From contig JAXDRA010000131.1 in assembly GCA_034190875.2 (NCBI GenBank), forward strand, positions 1 through 64,000: a DNA stretch of 64,000 nt, in the 5' to 3' direction. The DNA is from Urechis unicinctus. Taxonomy: Eukaryota > Annelida > Polychaeta > Xenopneusta > Urechidae. The position numbers were made by a program, and so were the translations under genes. Positions 12,560 to 26,989 of this stretch are shown here, piece by piece. The notes beneath the pieces are model-generated. The model was not told where the DNA came from. It worked only from the letters and a program-made list of their open reading frames with translations, and made no database searches. Position 1 is the first letter of the stretch. The number at the start of each line of letters is the position of its first letter.

Positions 12560-13700
12560 ATGGACTAATAAATATCCACACATATACGTAGTACAAGTAT
12601 TAGCACGCATACGGAAATAACCGCACGCATACAAAAACGAATGGTGCTATATGCAAATATACGAACAAATACGCATGTAGATGCACAAAAGCAAGTATTA
12701 GCACGCATACGGAAATAAACGCACGCATACAAAAACGAACGCATACGTATATATATATGCAAATATACGAACAAATACGCATGTAGATGCACAAACATGT
12801 AAGTATTCGCACGCATACGGAAATAAACGCACGCATACAAAACGTACGCATACGTATATATATGCAAATATACGAACAAATACGCATGTAGATGCACAAA
12901 CATGTAAGTATTCGCACGCATACGGAAATTAACGCACGCATACAAAAACGTACGCATACGTATATATATGCAAATATTCGAACAAATACGCATGTAGATC
13001 ACAAACATGTAAGTATTCGCACGCATACGACAATTAAAATACGCGATGTACAAAATGCGCACACATAAGTAAGTATTCGCACGCATACGAAATTAACGCA
13101 CGCATACGAAAAGCACCTATACATGAGCATATGGATATATACGCACGTATATATGCAAAGCTGTTAAATCCGCACAAATGTACGCAATGTATATCCGCAC
13201 ATATACATGTAAGTATTTGCGCGCATACGGAAATAAACGCACGCATACAAAAACGCACGCATACGTATATATATGCAAATATACGAACAAATACGCATGT
13301 AGATGCACAAACATGTAAGTATTAGCACGCATACGGAAATAAAAGCACGCATACAAAACGTTCGCCTACGTACATATATGCCAATAGGCACGTACACGTA
13401 CGTAAATGGCACTATACATGAATTATAGGAATATATACGCACGTATAAGTATGTACAATATATCCGCACTAACGTACATAAATACGAACAAATACGCACT
13501 AAGACTAAAGTATTGCAACGCATACGGAAATAAACGCACACATACAAAAACGTACGCATGCGTACATATATGCAAATAACGAACAAATACGCATGTAGAT
13601 GCACAAAGATGTTAGCATTGGCACGCATACGGAAATCAACGCACGCATACGCACGATTACAAAATGCAAATATACGCACATTTATGTCCTTATAGGCACG
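12560..13700 (+). repeat. Disordered satellite stretch
   Basis: S and L modules are still recognisable but carry many small deletions, insertions and joins: for example the CAGA step of the alpha L is missing near 12569, ACGAATGGTGCTATATGC replaces the usual middle of S near 12640, and part of a beta L at about 13100-13200 lacks its head. Neighbouring DNA on both sides is clean. Either an old degenerate relic inside the array or a poorly resolved piece of the assembly; the sequence alone cannot decide. Confidence 0.8.
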
Positions 13701-16546
13701 TACACGTACGAAAAGCACCTATACATGAGCATAAGGAAATACATACGCTCGTATACGTATGTACAAAGCTGTTAAATCCGCACGTATGCGTATGTGCAAT
13801 CCAGAAATATCCGCACAAATATACGAAGAAGCAAGTATTTGCGCGCATACGGAAATAAACGCACGCATACAAAAACGAACGCATACGTACATATATGCAA
13901 ATATACGAACAAATACGCATGTAGATGCACAAACATGTAATTATTAGCACGCATACGGAAATAAACGCACGCATACAAAAACGTACGCACACGTACATAT
14001 ATGCAAATATACGAACAACAAATACGCACTAAGATGTAAGAATTTGCAAGCATACGGAAATAAACGCACGCATACAAAAACGTACGCATACGTACATATA
14101 TGCAAATATACGAACAAATATGCATGTAGATGCACATAGATGTAAGTATTTGCACGCATACGGTAATAAACGCACGCATACGCAAGAGTACGAAAACGCA
14201 CTTATGTGCACATTTAATTCCGTATAGGCACGATCACGAACGAAAAGGCACCTATACGTGAGTATACGGATATATATGCACGTATATGTATGTACAATAC
14301 GTTAAAATCCGCACGTAAACGTATGTACAAATCAGAAATATCCGCACATATACGAAGAAGAAAGTATTTGCACGCATACGGAAATAACGCACGCATACAA
14401 AAACGTACGCATACGTACATATATGCAAATATACGAACAAATACGCATGTAGATGCACAAAACATGTAATTATTAGCACGCATACGGAAATAAACGCACG
14501 CATACAAAAACGTACGCCTACGTACATATATGCAAATATACGAACAAATACGCACTAAGATGTAAGTATTTGCAAGCATACGGAAATAAACGCACACATA
14601 CAAAAACGTACGCATGCGTACATATATGCAAATATACGAACAAATACGCATGTAGATGCACATAGATGTAAGCATTTGCACGCATACGGAAATAAACGCA
14701 CGCATACGCACGAGTACAAAACGCACTTAATGCACATTTAATTCCGTATAGGCACGATCATACGAAAAGCACCTATACGTGAGTATACGGATATATATGC
14801 ACGTATATGTATGTACAATACGGTTAAATCCGCACGTAAACGTATGTACAAATCAGAAATATCCGCACATATACGAAGAAGAAAGTATTAGCACGCATAC
14901 GGAAATAACCGCACGCATACAAAAACGTACGTGTACGTATATATATACAAATATACGAACAAATACGCATGTAGATGCACAAACATGTAATTATTAGCAC
15001 GCATACGGAAATAAATGCACGCATACAAAAACGTTCGCCTACGTACATATATGCAAATATACGAACAAATACGCACTAAGATGTAAGTATTTGCAAGCAT
15101 ACGGAACTAAACGCACACATACAAAAACGTACGCATGCGTACATATATGCAAATATACGAACAAATACGCATGTAGATGCACAAAGATGTTAGCATTGGC
15201 ACGCATACGGAAATCAACGCACGCATACGCACGATTACAAAATGCAATAATACGCACAAGTCCTTATAGGCACGTACACGAAACGCACCTATACATGAGC
15301 ATAAGGATACAAATACGTATACAAAGCTGTTAAATCCTAACGTATGCGTATGTGCAATCCAGAAATATCCGCAAATATACGAAGAAGCAAGTATTTGCGC
15401 GCATACGGAAATAAACGCACGCATACAAAAACGCACGCATACGTACATATATGCAAATATACGAACAAATACGCATGTAGATGCACAAACATGTAAGTAT
15501 TCGCACGCATACGGAAATTAACGCACGCATACAAAAACGTACGCACACGTACATATATGCAAATATACGAACAAATACGCACTAAGATGTAAGAATTTGC
15601 AAGCATACGGAAATAAACGCACGCATACAAAAACGTACGCATACGTACATATATGCAAATATACGAACAAATACGCATGTAGATGCACATAGATGTAAGT
15701 ATTTGCCGTATAAGGCACGCATACGCAAGAGTACGAAAACGCACTTATGTGCACATTTAATTCCGTATAGGCACGAACGAAAAGGCACCTATACGTGAGT
15801 ATACGGATATATATGCACGTATATGTATGTACAATACGGTTAAATCCGCACGTAAACGTATGTACAAATCAGAAATATCCGCACATATACGAAGAAGAAA
15901 GTATTAGCACGCATACGGAAATAACCGCACGCATACAAAAACGTACGTGTACGTACATATATGCAAATATACGAACAAATACGCATGTAGATGCACAAAC
16001 ATGTAAGTATTCGCACGCATACGGAAATTAACGCACGCATACGCACGAGTACGATAACGCACTTATACGCACATTTAAGTCCTTATAGGCACGTACACGC
16101 ACGAAAAGGCACCTTTACGTGAGTATAAGGAGACATATGCACGCATACGTATGCACAATACGGTTAAATCCGCACGTAAACGTATGTACAAATCAGAAAT
16201 ATCCGCACATATACGAAGAAGAAAGTATTAGCACGCATACGGAAATAAACGCACGCATACATAAACGTACGCATACGTACATATATGCAAATATACGAAC
16301 AAATACGCATGTAGATGCACAAACATTTAAGTATTTGCACGCATACGGAAATAAACGCACGCATAAAAAAACGTACGCATACGTATATATATGCGAATAT
16401 ACGAACAAATACGTATGTAGATGCACAAACATGTAAGTATTCGCACGCATACGGAAATTAACGCACGCATACGCACGATTACAAAATGCAATAATACGCA
16501 CATTTAAGTCCTTATAGGCACGTACACGTACGAAAAGTACCTATAC
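13701..16546 (+). repeat. Mixed beta/alpha/gamma units
   Basis: Anchors: beta about 13733, alpha about 14259, alpha 14779, beta about 15297, alpha 15795, gamma 16119. Spacings of 320-530 bp. Several private small deletions occur, for example in the beta L near 15255-15340 and the S/L joint near 15705-15720. No unit order repeats within this stretch, so it is not a regular HOR. Confidence 0.8.
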
Positions 16547-18672
16547 ATGAGCATAAGGATATATACGCACGTAAACGTATGTACAAAGCTGTTAAATCCG
16601 CACGTATGCGTATGTGCAATACCGAAATATCCGCACATATACGAAGAAGCAAGTATTTGCGCGCATACGGAAATAAACGCACGCATACAAAAACGCACGC
16701 ATACGTACATATATGCAAATATACGAACAAATACGCATGTAGTTGCACAAATATGTAATTATTAGCACGCATACGGAAATAAACGCACGCATACAAAAAC
16801 GTACGCATTCGTACATATATGCAAATATACGAACAAATACGCACTAAGAAGTAAGTATTTGCAAGCATACGGAAATAAACGCACACATACAAAAACGTAC
16901 GCGTGCGTATATATATGCAAATATACGAACAAATACGCATGTAGATGCACAAAGATGTTAGCATTCGCACGCATACGGAAATTAACGCACGCATACGCAC
17001 GATTAGAAAATGCAATAATACGTACATTTAAGTCCTTATAGGCACGTACACGTACGAAAAGCACCTATACATGAGCATAAGGATATATACGCACGTATAC
17101 GTATGTACAAAGCTGTTAAATCCGCACGTATGCGTATGTGCAATCCAGAAATATCCGCAAATATACGAAGAAGCAAGTATTTGCGCGCATACGGAAATAA
17201 ACGCACGCATACAAAAACGCACGCATACGTACATATATGCAAATATACGAACAAATACGCATGTAGATGCACAAACATGTAATTATTAGCACGCATACGG
17301 AAATAAACGCACGCATACAAAAACGTACGCATACGTACATATATGCAAATATACGAACAAATACGCGCTAAGATGTAAGTATTTGCAAGCATACGGAAAT
17401 AAACGCACGCATACAAAAACGTACGCATACGTACATATATGCAAATATACGAACAAATACGCATGTAGATGCATAAAGATGTAAGTATTTGCACGCATAC
17501 GGTAATAAACGCACGCATACGCACGAGTACGAAAACGCACTTATGTGCACATTTATTTCCGTATAGGCACGATCACGAACGAAAAGGCACCTATACGTGA
17601 GTATACGGATATATATGCACGTATATGTATGTACAATACGGTTAAATCCGCACGTTAACGTATGTACAAATCAGAAATATCCGCACATATACGAATAAGA
17701 AAGTATTAGCACGCATACGGAAATAAACGCACGCATACAAAAACGCACGTATACGTACATATATGCAAATATACGAACAAATACGCATGTAGATGCACAA
17801 AGATGTAAGTATTTGCACGCATACGGTAATAAACGCACGCATACGCACGAGTACGAAAACGCACTTATGTGCACATTTAATTCCGTATAGGTACGATCAC
17901 GAACGAAAAGGCACCTATACGTGAGTATACGGATATATATGCACGTATATGTATGTACAATACGGTTAAATCCGCACGTAAACGTATGTACAAATCAGAA
18001 ATATCCCCACATATACGAAGAAGAAAGTATTAGCACGCATACGGAAATAACCGCACGCATACAAAAACGTACGTATACGTACATATATCCAAATATACGA
18101 ACAAATACGTATGTAGATGCACAAACATGTAAGTATTTGCACGCATACGGAAATAAACGCACGCATACAAAAACGTACGCATACGTATATATATGCAAAT
18201 ATACGAACAAATACGCTTGTAGATGCACAAACATGTAAGTATTCGCACGCATACGGAAATTATCGCACGCATACGCACGAGTACGAACACGCACTTATAC
18301 GCACATTTAAGTCCTTATAGGCACGTACACGCTCGAAAAGGCACCTTTACGTGAGTATAAGGATATATATGCACGCATACGTATGCACAATACGGTTAAA
18401 TCCGCACGTAAACGTATGTACAAATCAGAAATATCCGCACATATACGAAGAAGAAAGTATTAGCACGCATACGGAAATAAACGCACGCATACAAAAACGT
18501 ACGCATACGTATATATATGCGAATATACGAACAAATACGTATGTAGATGCACAAACATGTAAGTATTCGCACGCATACGGAAATTAACGCACGCATACGC
18601 ACGATTACAAAATGCAATAATACGCACATTTAAGTCCTTATAGGCACGTACACGTACGAAAAGTACCTATAC
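16547..18672 (+). repeat. 2.126-kb HOR, copy 1
   Basis: Order beta 16547, beta 17071, alpha about 17599, alpha 17921, gamma 18351, with spacings 524, 528, 322, 430 and 322 bp (sum 2126). The beta units contain the 96-bp S. This HOR shares no unit order with the 2.16-kb HOR upstream despite its similar length. Confidence 0.92.
18245..18462 (+). repeat. Long module L, gamma class (beta/alpha mosaic), 218 bp
   Basis: Gamma L has beta-like marks in its first half (TTAAGTCCTTATAGGCACGT) and alpha-like marks in its second half (ACAATACGGTTAAATCC and AAATCAGAAATATCC), with its own middle: GTGAGTATAAGG and the 12-bp palindrome GCATACGTATGC (18375-18386). Other gamma modules lie near 16100, 20450, 22800, 41090, 47730, 49530 and 55700. 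The mosaic pattern suggests an old exchange between beta and alpha modules that was later copied as a unit; the alternative is an ancestral state from which both evolved. Confidence 0.8.
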
Positions 18673-20797
18673 ATGAGCATAAGGATATATACGCACGTAA
18701 ACGTATGTACAAAGCTGTTAAATCCGCACGTATGCGTATGTGCAATACCGAAATATCCGCACATATACGAAGAAGCAAGTATTTGCGCGCATACGGAAAT
18801 AAACGCACGCATACAAAAACGCACGCATACGTACATATATGCAAATATACGAACAAATACGCATGTAGATGCACAAATATGTAATTATTAGCACGCATAC
18901 GGAAATAAACGCACGCATACAAAAACGTACGCATTCGTACATATATGCAAATATACGAACAAATACGCACTAAGATGTAAGTATTTGCAAGCATACGGAA
19001 ATAAACGCACACATACAAAAACGTACGCGTGCGTACATATATGCAAATATACGAACAAATACGCATGTAGATGCACAAAGATGTTAGCATTCGCACGCAT
19101 ACGGAAATTAACGCACGCATACGCACGATTAGAAAATGCAATAATACGTACATTTAAGTCCTTATAGGCACGTACACGTACGAAAAGCACCTATACATGA
19201 GCATAAGGATATATACGCACGTATACGTATGTACAAAGCTGTTAAATCCGCACGTATGCGTATGTGCAATACCGAAATATCCGCAAATATACGAAGAAGC
19301 AAGTATTTGCGCGCATACGGAAATAAACGCACGCATACAAAAACGCACGCATACGTACATATATGCAAATATACGAACAAATACGCATGTAGATGCACAA
19401 ACATGTAATTATTAGCACGCATACGGAAATAAACGCACGCATACAAAAACGTACGCATACGTACATATATGCAAATATACGAACAAATACGCGCTAAGAT
19501 GTAAGTATTTGCAAGCATACGGAAATAAACGCACGCATACAAAAACGTACGCATACGTGCATATATGCAAATATACGAACAAATACGCATGTAGATGCAT
19601 AAAGATGTAAGTATTTGCACGCATACGGTAATAAACGCACGCATACGCACGAGTACGAAAACGCACTTATGTGCACATTTAATTCCGTATAGGCACGATC
19701 ACGAACGAAAAGGCACCTATACGTGAGTATACGGATATATATGCACGTATATGTATGTACAATACGGTTAAATCCGCACGTTAACGTATGTACAAATCAG
19801 AAATATCCGCACATATACGAATAAGAAAGTATTAGCACGCATACGGAAATAAACGCACGCATACAAAAACGCACGTATACGTACATATATGCAAATATAC
19901 GAACAAATACGCATGTAGATGCACAAAGATGTAAGTATTTGCACGCATACGGTAATAAACGCACGCATACGCACGAGTACGAAAACGCACTTATGTGCAC
20001 ATTTAATTCCGTATAGGTACGATCACGAACGAAAAGGCACCTATACGTGAGTATACGATATATATGCACGTATATGTATGTACAATACGGTTAAATCCGC
20101 ACGTAAACGTATGTACAAATCAGAAATATCCGCACATATACGAAGAAGAAAGTATTAGCACGCATACGGAAATAACCGCACGCATACAAAAACGTACGTA
20201 TACGTACATATATCCAAATATACGAACAAATACGTATGTAGATGCACAAACATGTAAGTATTTGCACGCATACGGAAATAAACGCACGCATACAAAAACG
20301 TACGCATACGTATATATATGCAAATATACGAACAAATACGCTTGTAGATGCACAAACATGTAAGTATTCGCACGCATACGGAAATTATCGCACGCATACG
20401 CACGAGTACGAACACGCACTTATACGCACATTTAAGTCCTTATAGGCACGTACACGCTCGAAAAGGCACCTTTACGTGAGTATAAGGATATATATGCACG
20501 CATACGTATGCACAATACGGTTAAATCCGCACGTAAACGTATGTACAAATCAGAAATATCCGCACATATACGAAGAAGAAAGTATTAGCACGCATACGGA
20601 AATAAACGCACGCATACAAAAACGTACGCATACGTATATATATGCGAATATACGAACAAATACGTATGTAGATGCACAAACATGTAAGTATTCGCACGCA
20701 TACGGAAATTAACGCACGCATACGCACGATTACAAAATGCAATAATACGCACATTTAAGTCCTTATAGGCACGTACACGTACGAAAAGTACCTATAC
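18673..20797 (+). repeat. 2.126-kb HOR, copy 2
   Basis: Same order as copy 1: beta 18673, beta 19197, alpha about 19723, alpha about 20048, gamma 20476; offset 2125-2126 bp. One base is missing near 20060 in the GTATACGGATATAT step. The copies differ at few scattered positions. Confidence 0.92.
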
Positions 20798-21539
20798 ATG
20801 AGCATAAGGATATATACGCACGTAAACGTATGTACAAAGCTGTTAAATCCGCACGTATGCGTATGTGCAATACCGAAATATCCGCACATATACGAAGAAG
20901 CAAGTATTTGCGCGCATACGGAAATAAACGCACGCATACAAAAACGCACGCATACGCACATATATGCAAATATACGAACAAATACGCATGTAGATGCACA
21001 AATATGTAATTATTAGCACGCATACGGAAATAAACGCACGCATACAAAAACGTACGCATTCGTACATATATGCAAATATAAGAACAAATACGCACTAAGA
21101 TGTAAGTATTTGCAAGCATACGGAAATAAACGCACACATACAAAAACGTACGCGTGCGTACATATATGCAAATATACGAACAAATACGCATGTAGATGCA
21201 CAAAGATGTTAGCATTCGCACGCATACGGAAATTAACGCACGCATACGCACGATTAGAAAATGCAATAATACGTACATTTAAGTCCTTATAGGCACGTAC
21301 ACGTACGAAAAGCACCTATACATGAGCATAAGGATATATACGCACGTATACGTATGTACAAAGCTGTTAAATCCGCACGTATGCGTATGTGCAATACCGA
21401 AATATCCGCACATATACGAAGAAGCAAGTATTTGCGCGCATACGGAAATAAACGCACGCATACAAAAACGCACGCATACGTACATATATGCAAATATACG
21501 AACAAATACGCATGTAGATGCACAAATATGTAATTATTA

Positions 21540-21635
21540 GCACGCATACAGAAATAAACGCACGCATACAAAAACGTACGCATACGTACATATATGCAAA
21601 TATACGAACAAATACGCACTAAGATGAAAGTATTT
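21540..21635 (+). repeat. S module, 96-bp variant
   Basis: This S variant is exactly 10 bp shorter than the standard module. The usual end (GCATGTAGAT then GCACAAACAT then GTAAGTATTT) is replaced by GCACTAAGAT followed by the last block, so one decamer is missing. In this copy the last block has one substitution (GAAAG for GTAAG). The variant mostly occurs in beta-type units, directly before an S that starts GCAAGCATAC, and gives those units a length near 525 bp instead of 535 bp. It recurs through the window, for example near 12.0, 17.3, 27.7, 45.5 and 58.1 kb. Confidence 0.9.
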
Positions 21636-21741
21636 GCAAGCATACGGAAATAAACGCACACATACAAAAACGTATGCATGCGTACATATATGCAAATATA
21701 CGAACAAATACGCATGTAGATGCACAAAGATGTTAGCATTC

Positions 21742-21958
21742 GCACGCATACGGAAATTAACGCACGCATACGCACGATTACAAAATGCAATAATACGTAC
21801 ATTTAAGTCCTTATAGGCACGTACACGTACGAAAAGCACCTATACACGAGTATAAGGATATATACGCACGTGTACGTATGTACAAAGCTGTTAAATCCGC
21901 ACGTATGCGTATGTGCAATACCGAAATATCCGCAAATATACGAAGAAGCAAGTATTTG
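21742..21958 (+). repeat. Long module L, beta class, 217-bp exemplar
   Basis: Beta L differs from alpha by a linked set of changes: GGAAATTAAC, CACGATTACAAAATGCAATA, TTAAGTCCTTATAGGCACGT, an ATGAGCATAAGG-type stretch (this copy has ACGAGTATAAGG), CAAAGCTGTTAAATCC and GCAATACCGAAATATCC. It is usually preceded by an S ending GTTAGCATT or GTAAGCATT and followed by an S starting GCGCGCATAC. The marks travel together in most units, so alpha and beta are old lineages of the same module rather than random variants. Confidence 0.92.
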
Positions 21959-23571
21959 CGCGCATACGGAAATAAACGCACGCATATAAAAACGCACGCA
22001 TACGTACATATATGCAAATATACGAACAAATACGCATGTAGATGCACAAACATGTAATTATTAGCACGCATACGGAAATAAACGCACGCATACAAAAACG
22101 TACGCATACGTACATATATGCAAATATACGAACAAATACGCACAAACATGTAATTATTAGCACGCATACGGAAATAATCGCACGCATACAAAAACGTACG
22201 TATACGTACATATATGCAAATATACGAACAAATACGCATGTAGATGCACAAACATGTAAGTATTTGCACGCATACGGGAATAAACGCACGCATACAAAAA
22301 CGTACGCATACGTATAAATATGCAAATATACGAACAAATACGCATGTAGTTGCACAAACATGTAAGTATTTGCACGCATACGGTAATAAACGCACGCATA
22401 CGCAAGAGTACGAATATGCACTTATGTGCACATTTAATTCCGTATAGGCACGACCACGAACGAAAAGGCACCTATACGTGAGTATACGGATATATACGCA
22501 CGTATATGTATGTACAATACGGTTAAATCCGCACGTGAACGTATGGACAAATCAGAAATATCCGCACATATACGAAGAAGCAAGTATTAGCACGCATACG
22601 GAAACAACCGCACGCATACAAACAACCGCACGCATACAAAAAAACGAATATACGTGCATATATGCAAATATACGAACAAATACGCATGTAGATGCACAAA
22701 CATGTAAGTATTCGCACGCATACGGAAATTATCGCACGCATACGCACGAGTACGAACACGCACTTATACGCACATTTAAGTCCTTTTAGGCACGTACACG
22801 CTCGAAAAGGCACCTTTACGTGAGTATAAGGATATATATGCACGCATACGTATGCTCTATACGGTTAAATCCGCACGTAAACGTATGTACAAATCAGAAA
22901 TATCCGCACATATACGAAGAAGAAAGTATTAGCACGCATACGGAAATAAACGCACGCATACAAAAACGTACGCATACGTACATATATGCAAATATACGAA
23001 CAAATACGCATGTAGATGCACAAACATGTAAGTATTTGCACGCATGCGGAAATAAACGCACCCATACAAAAACGTACGCATACGTATATATATGCAAATA
23101 TACGAACAAATACGCATGTAGATGTACAAAGATGTAAGTATTTGCACGCATACGGTAATAAACGCACGCATACGCACGAGTACGAAAACGCATTTATGTG
23201 CACATTTAATTCCGTATAGGGACGATCACGAACGAGCAGGCACCTATGCGTGAGTATACGGATATATATGCACGTATATGTATGTACAATACGGTTAAAT
23301 CCGCACGTAAACGTATGTACAAATCAGAAATATCCGCACTTATACGATGAAGAATGTATTAGCACGCATACGGAAATAAACGCACACATACAAAAACGTA
23401 CGCCTGCGTACATATATGCAAATATACGAACAAATACGCATGTAGATGCACAAAGATGTTAGCATTCGCACGCATACGGAAATTAACGCACGCATACGCA
23501 CGATTACAAAATGCAATAATACGTACATTTAAGTCCTTATAGGCACGTACACGTACGAAAAGCACCTATAC

Positions 23572-26500
23572 ATGAGCATAAGGATATATACGCACGTATA
23601 CGTATGTACAAAGCTGTTAAATCCGCACGTATGCGTAAGTGCAATACCGAAATATCCGCACATATACGAAGAAGCAAGTATTTGCGCGCATACGGAAATA
23701 AACGCACGCATACAAAAAACGCACGCATACGTACATATATGCAAATATACGAACAAATACGCATGTAGATGCACAAATATGTAATTATTAGCACGCATAC
23801 GGAAATAAACGCACGCATACAAAAACGTACGCATACGTACATATATGCAAAATATACGAACAAATACGCACTAAGATGTAAGTATTTGCAAGTATACGGA
23901 AATAAACGCACACATACAAAAACGAACGCATGCGTACATATATGCAAATATACGAACAAATACGCATGTAGATGCACAAAGATGTTAGCATTCGCACGCA
24001 TACGGAAATTAACGCACGCATACGCACGATTACAAATTGCAATAATACGTACATTTAAGTCCTTATAGGCACGTACACGTACGAAAAGCACCTATACATG
24101 AGCATAAGGATATATATGCACGTATACGTATGTACAAAGCTGTTAAATCCGCACGTATGCGTATGTGCAATACCGAAATATCCGCAAATATACGAAGAAG
24201 CAAGTATTTGCTCGCATACGGAAATAAACGCACGCATACGGAAATAAACGCACGCATACAAAAACGTACGCATACGTACATATATGCAAAATATACGAAC
24301 AAATACGCACTAAGATGTAAGTATTTGCAAGCATACGGAAATAAACGCACGCATACAAAAACGTACGCATACGTACATATATGCAAATATACGAACAAAT
24401 ACGCATGTAGATGCACAAAGATGTAAGTATTTGCACGCATACGGTAATAAACGCACGCATACGCAAGAGTACGAAAACGCACTTATGTGCACATTTAATT
24501 CCGTATAGACACGATCACGAAAGAAAAGGCACCTTTACGTAAGTATACGGATATATATGCACGTATATGTATGTACAATACGGTTAAATCCGCACGTTAA
24601 CGTATGTACAAATCAGAAATATCCGCACATATACGAAGAAGAAAGTATTAGCACGCATACGGAAATAACCGCACGCATACAAAAAACGTACGTATACGTA
24701 CATATATGCAAATATACGAACAAATACGCATGTAGATGCACAAACATGTAAGTATTTGCACGCATACGGAAATAAACGCACGCATACAAAAACGTACGCA
24801 TACGTATACATATGCAAAATACGAACAAATACGCATGTAGATGCACAAAACATGTAAGTATTTGCACGCATACGGATATAACCGCACGCATACAAAAACG
24901 TACGCATACGTACATATATGCAAAATATACGAACAAATACGCATGTAGATGCACAAAAATGTAAGTATTTGCACGCATACGGTAATAAACGCACGCATAC
25001 GCACGAGTACGAAAACGCATTTATGTGCACATTTAATTTCGTATAGGCACGATCACGAACGAAAAGGCACCTATACGTGAGTATACGGATATATATGCAC
25101 GTATATGTATGTATAATACGGTTAAATCCGCACGTAAACGTATGTACAAATCAGAAATATCCGGAAATATACGATGAAGAAAGTATAAGCACGCATACGG
25201 AAATAAACGCACACATACAAAAACGTATGCCTGCGTACATATATGCAAATATACGAACAAATACGCATGTAGATGCACAAAGATGTTAGCATTCGCACGC
25301 ATACGGAAATTAACGCACGCATGCGCACGATTACAAAATGCAATAATACTCACATTTAAGTCCTTATAGGCGCGTACACGTACGAAAAGCAACTTTACAT
25401 GAGCATAAGGATATATACGCACGTATACGTATGTACAAAGCTGTTAAATCCGCACGTATGCGTATGTGCAATACCGAAATATCCGCAAATATACGAAGAA
25501 GCAAGTATTTGCGCGCATACGGAAATAAATGCACGCATAAAAACGCACGCATACATACATATATGCAAATATACGAACAAATACGCATGTAGATGCACAA
25601 ACATGTAATTATTAGCACGCATACGGAAATAAACGCACGCATACAAAAACGTACGCATACGTACATATATGCAAATATTCGAACAAATACGCACTAAGAT
25701 GTAAGTATTTGCAAGCATACGGAAATAAACGCACGCATACAAAAACGTACGCATACGTACATATATGCAAATATACGAACAAATACGCATGTAGATGCAC
25801 AAAGATGTAAGTATTTGCACGCATACGGTAATAAACGCACGCATACGCAAGAGTACGAAAACGCACTTATGTGCACATTTAATTCCGTATTGGCACGATC
25901 ACGAACGAAAAGGCACCTATACGTGAGTATACGGATATATATGCACGTATATGTATGTACAATACGGTTAAATCCGCACGTTAACGTATGTACAAATCAG
26001 AAATATCCGCACATATGCGAAGAAGAAAGTATTAGCACGCATACGGAAATAACCGCACGAATACAAAAACGTACGTATACGTACATATATGCAAATATAC
26101 GAACAAATACGCATGTAGATGCACAAACATGTAAGTATTTGCACGCATACGGAAATAAACGCACGCATACAAAAACGTACGCATACGTATATATATGCAA
26201 ATATACGAACAAATACGCATGTAGATGCACAAACATGTAAGTATTAGCACGCATACGGTAAAACGCACGCATACGCTCGAGTATGAATACGCACTTATGT
26301 GCACATTTAATTCCGTGTAGGCACGACCACGAACGGCACCTATACGTGAGTATACGGATATATACGCGCGTATATGTATGTACAAATACGGTTAAATCCG
26401 CACGTGAACGTATGGACAAATCAATCCGCACATATAGGAAGAAGCAAGTATTAGCACGCATACGGAAATAAACGCACGCATACAAAAACGAACGTATACG

Positions 26501-26989
26501 TACATATATGCAAAATATACGAACAAATACGCATGTAGATGCACAAACATGTAAGTATTTGCACGCATACGGAAATAACCGCAAGCATGCGCACGATTAC
26601 AACATGCAATAATACGCACATTTAAGTCCTTATAGGCACGTACACGTACGAAAAGCACCTTTACATGAGCATAAGGATATATACGCACGTATACGTATGT
26701 ACAAAGCTGTTAAATCCGCACGTATGCGTATGTGCAATACCGAAATATCCGCAAATATACGAAGAAGCAAGTATTTGCGCGCATACGGAAATAAACGCAC
26801 GCATACAAAAAACGTACGCCTGCGTATATATATGCAAATATACGAACAAATACGCATGTAGATGCACAAACATGTTAGCATTAGCACGCATACGGTAATT
26901 AACGCACGCATACGCACGATTACAAAATGCAATAATACGTGCACATTTAAGTCCTTATAGGCACGTACACGTACGAAAAGCACCTATAC
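23572..26989 (+). repeat. 3.42-kb HOR, copy 1 (many A-run changes)
   Basis: Order beta 23572, beta about 24098, alpha about 24540, alpha 25077, beta 25399, alpha about 25924, alpha about 26348, beta 26665. Compared with copy 2 it has a cluster of one-base changes in A runs (near 23717, 23850, 24288, 24686, 24845, 24923 and 26515) and small deletions near 26260, 26330 and 26425. The same positions are regular in copy 2. Confidence 0.9.

Larger units (their letters stand above)
20798..23571 (+). repeat. Third-copy start, then mixed units
   Basis: Beta 20798 starts a third 2.126-kb copy, but it is followed by beta 21322 and beta about 21846, a run of three 524-bp beta units in place of beta-alpha. 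Then alpha 22478, gamma 22820, alpha 23250. An S near 22040-22160 lacks the GCATGTAGAT block, and near 22600-22650 the CCGCACGCATACAAA step is duplicated next to a longer A run. Confidence 0.85.

Noticed and set aside
21811-22431. 206-codon minus-strand open frame and many of 100-200 codons
   Set aside because: Consensus S has no minus-strand stops in any frame, so such frames are expected from composition. Their lengths follow module number rather than a conserved protein, and near-equal frames exist in other registers.
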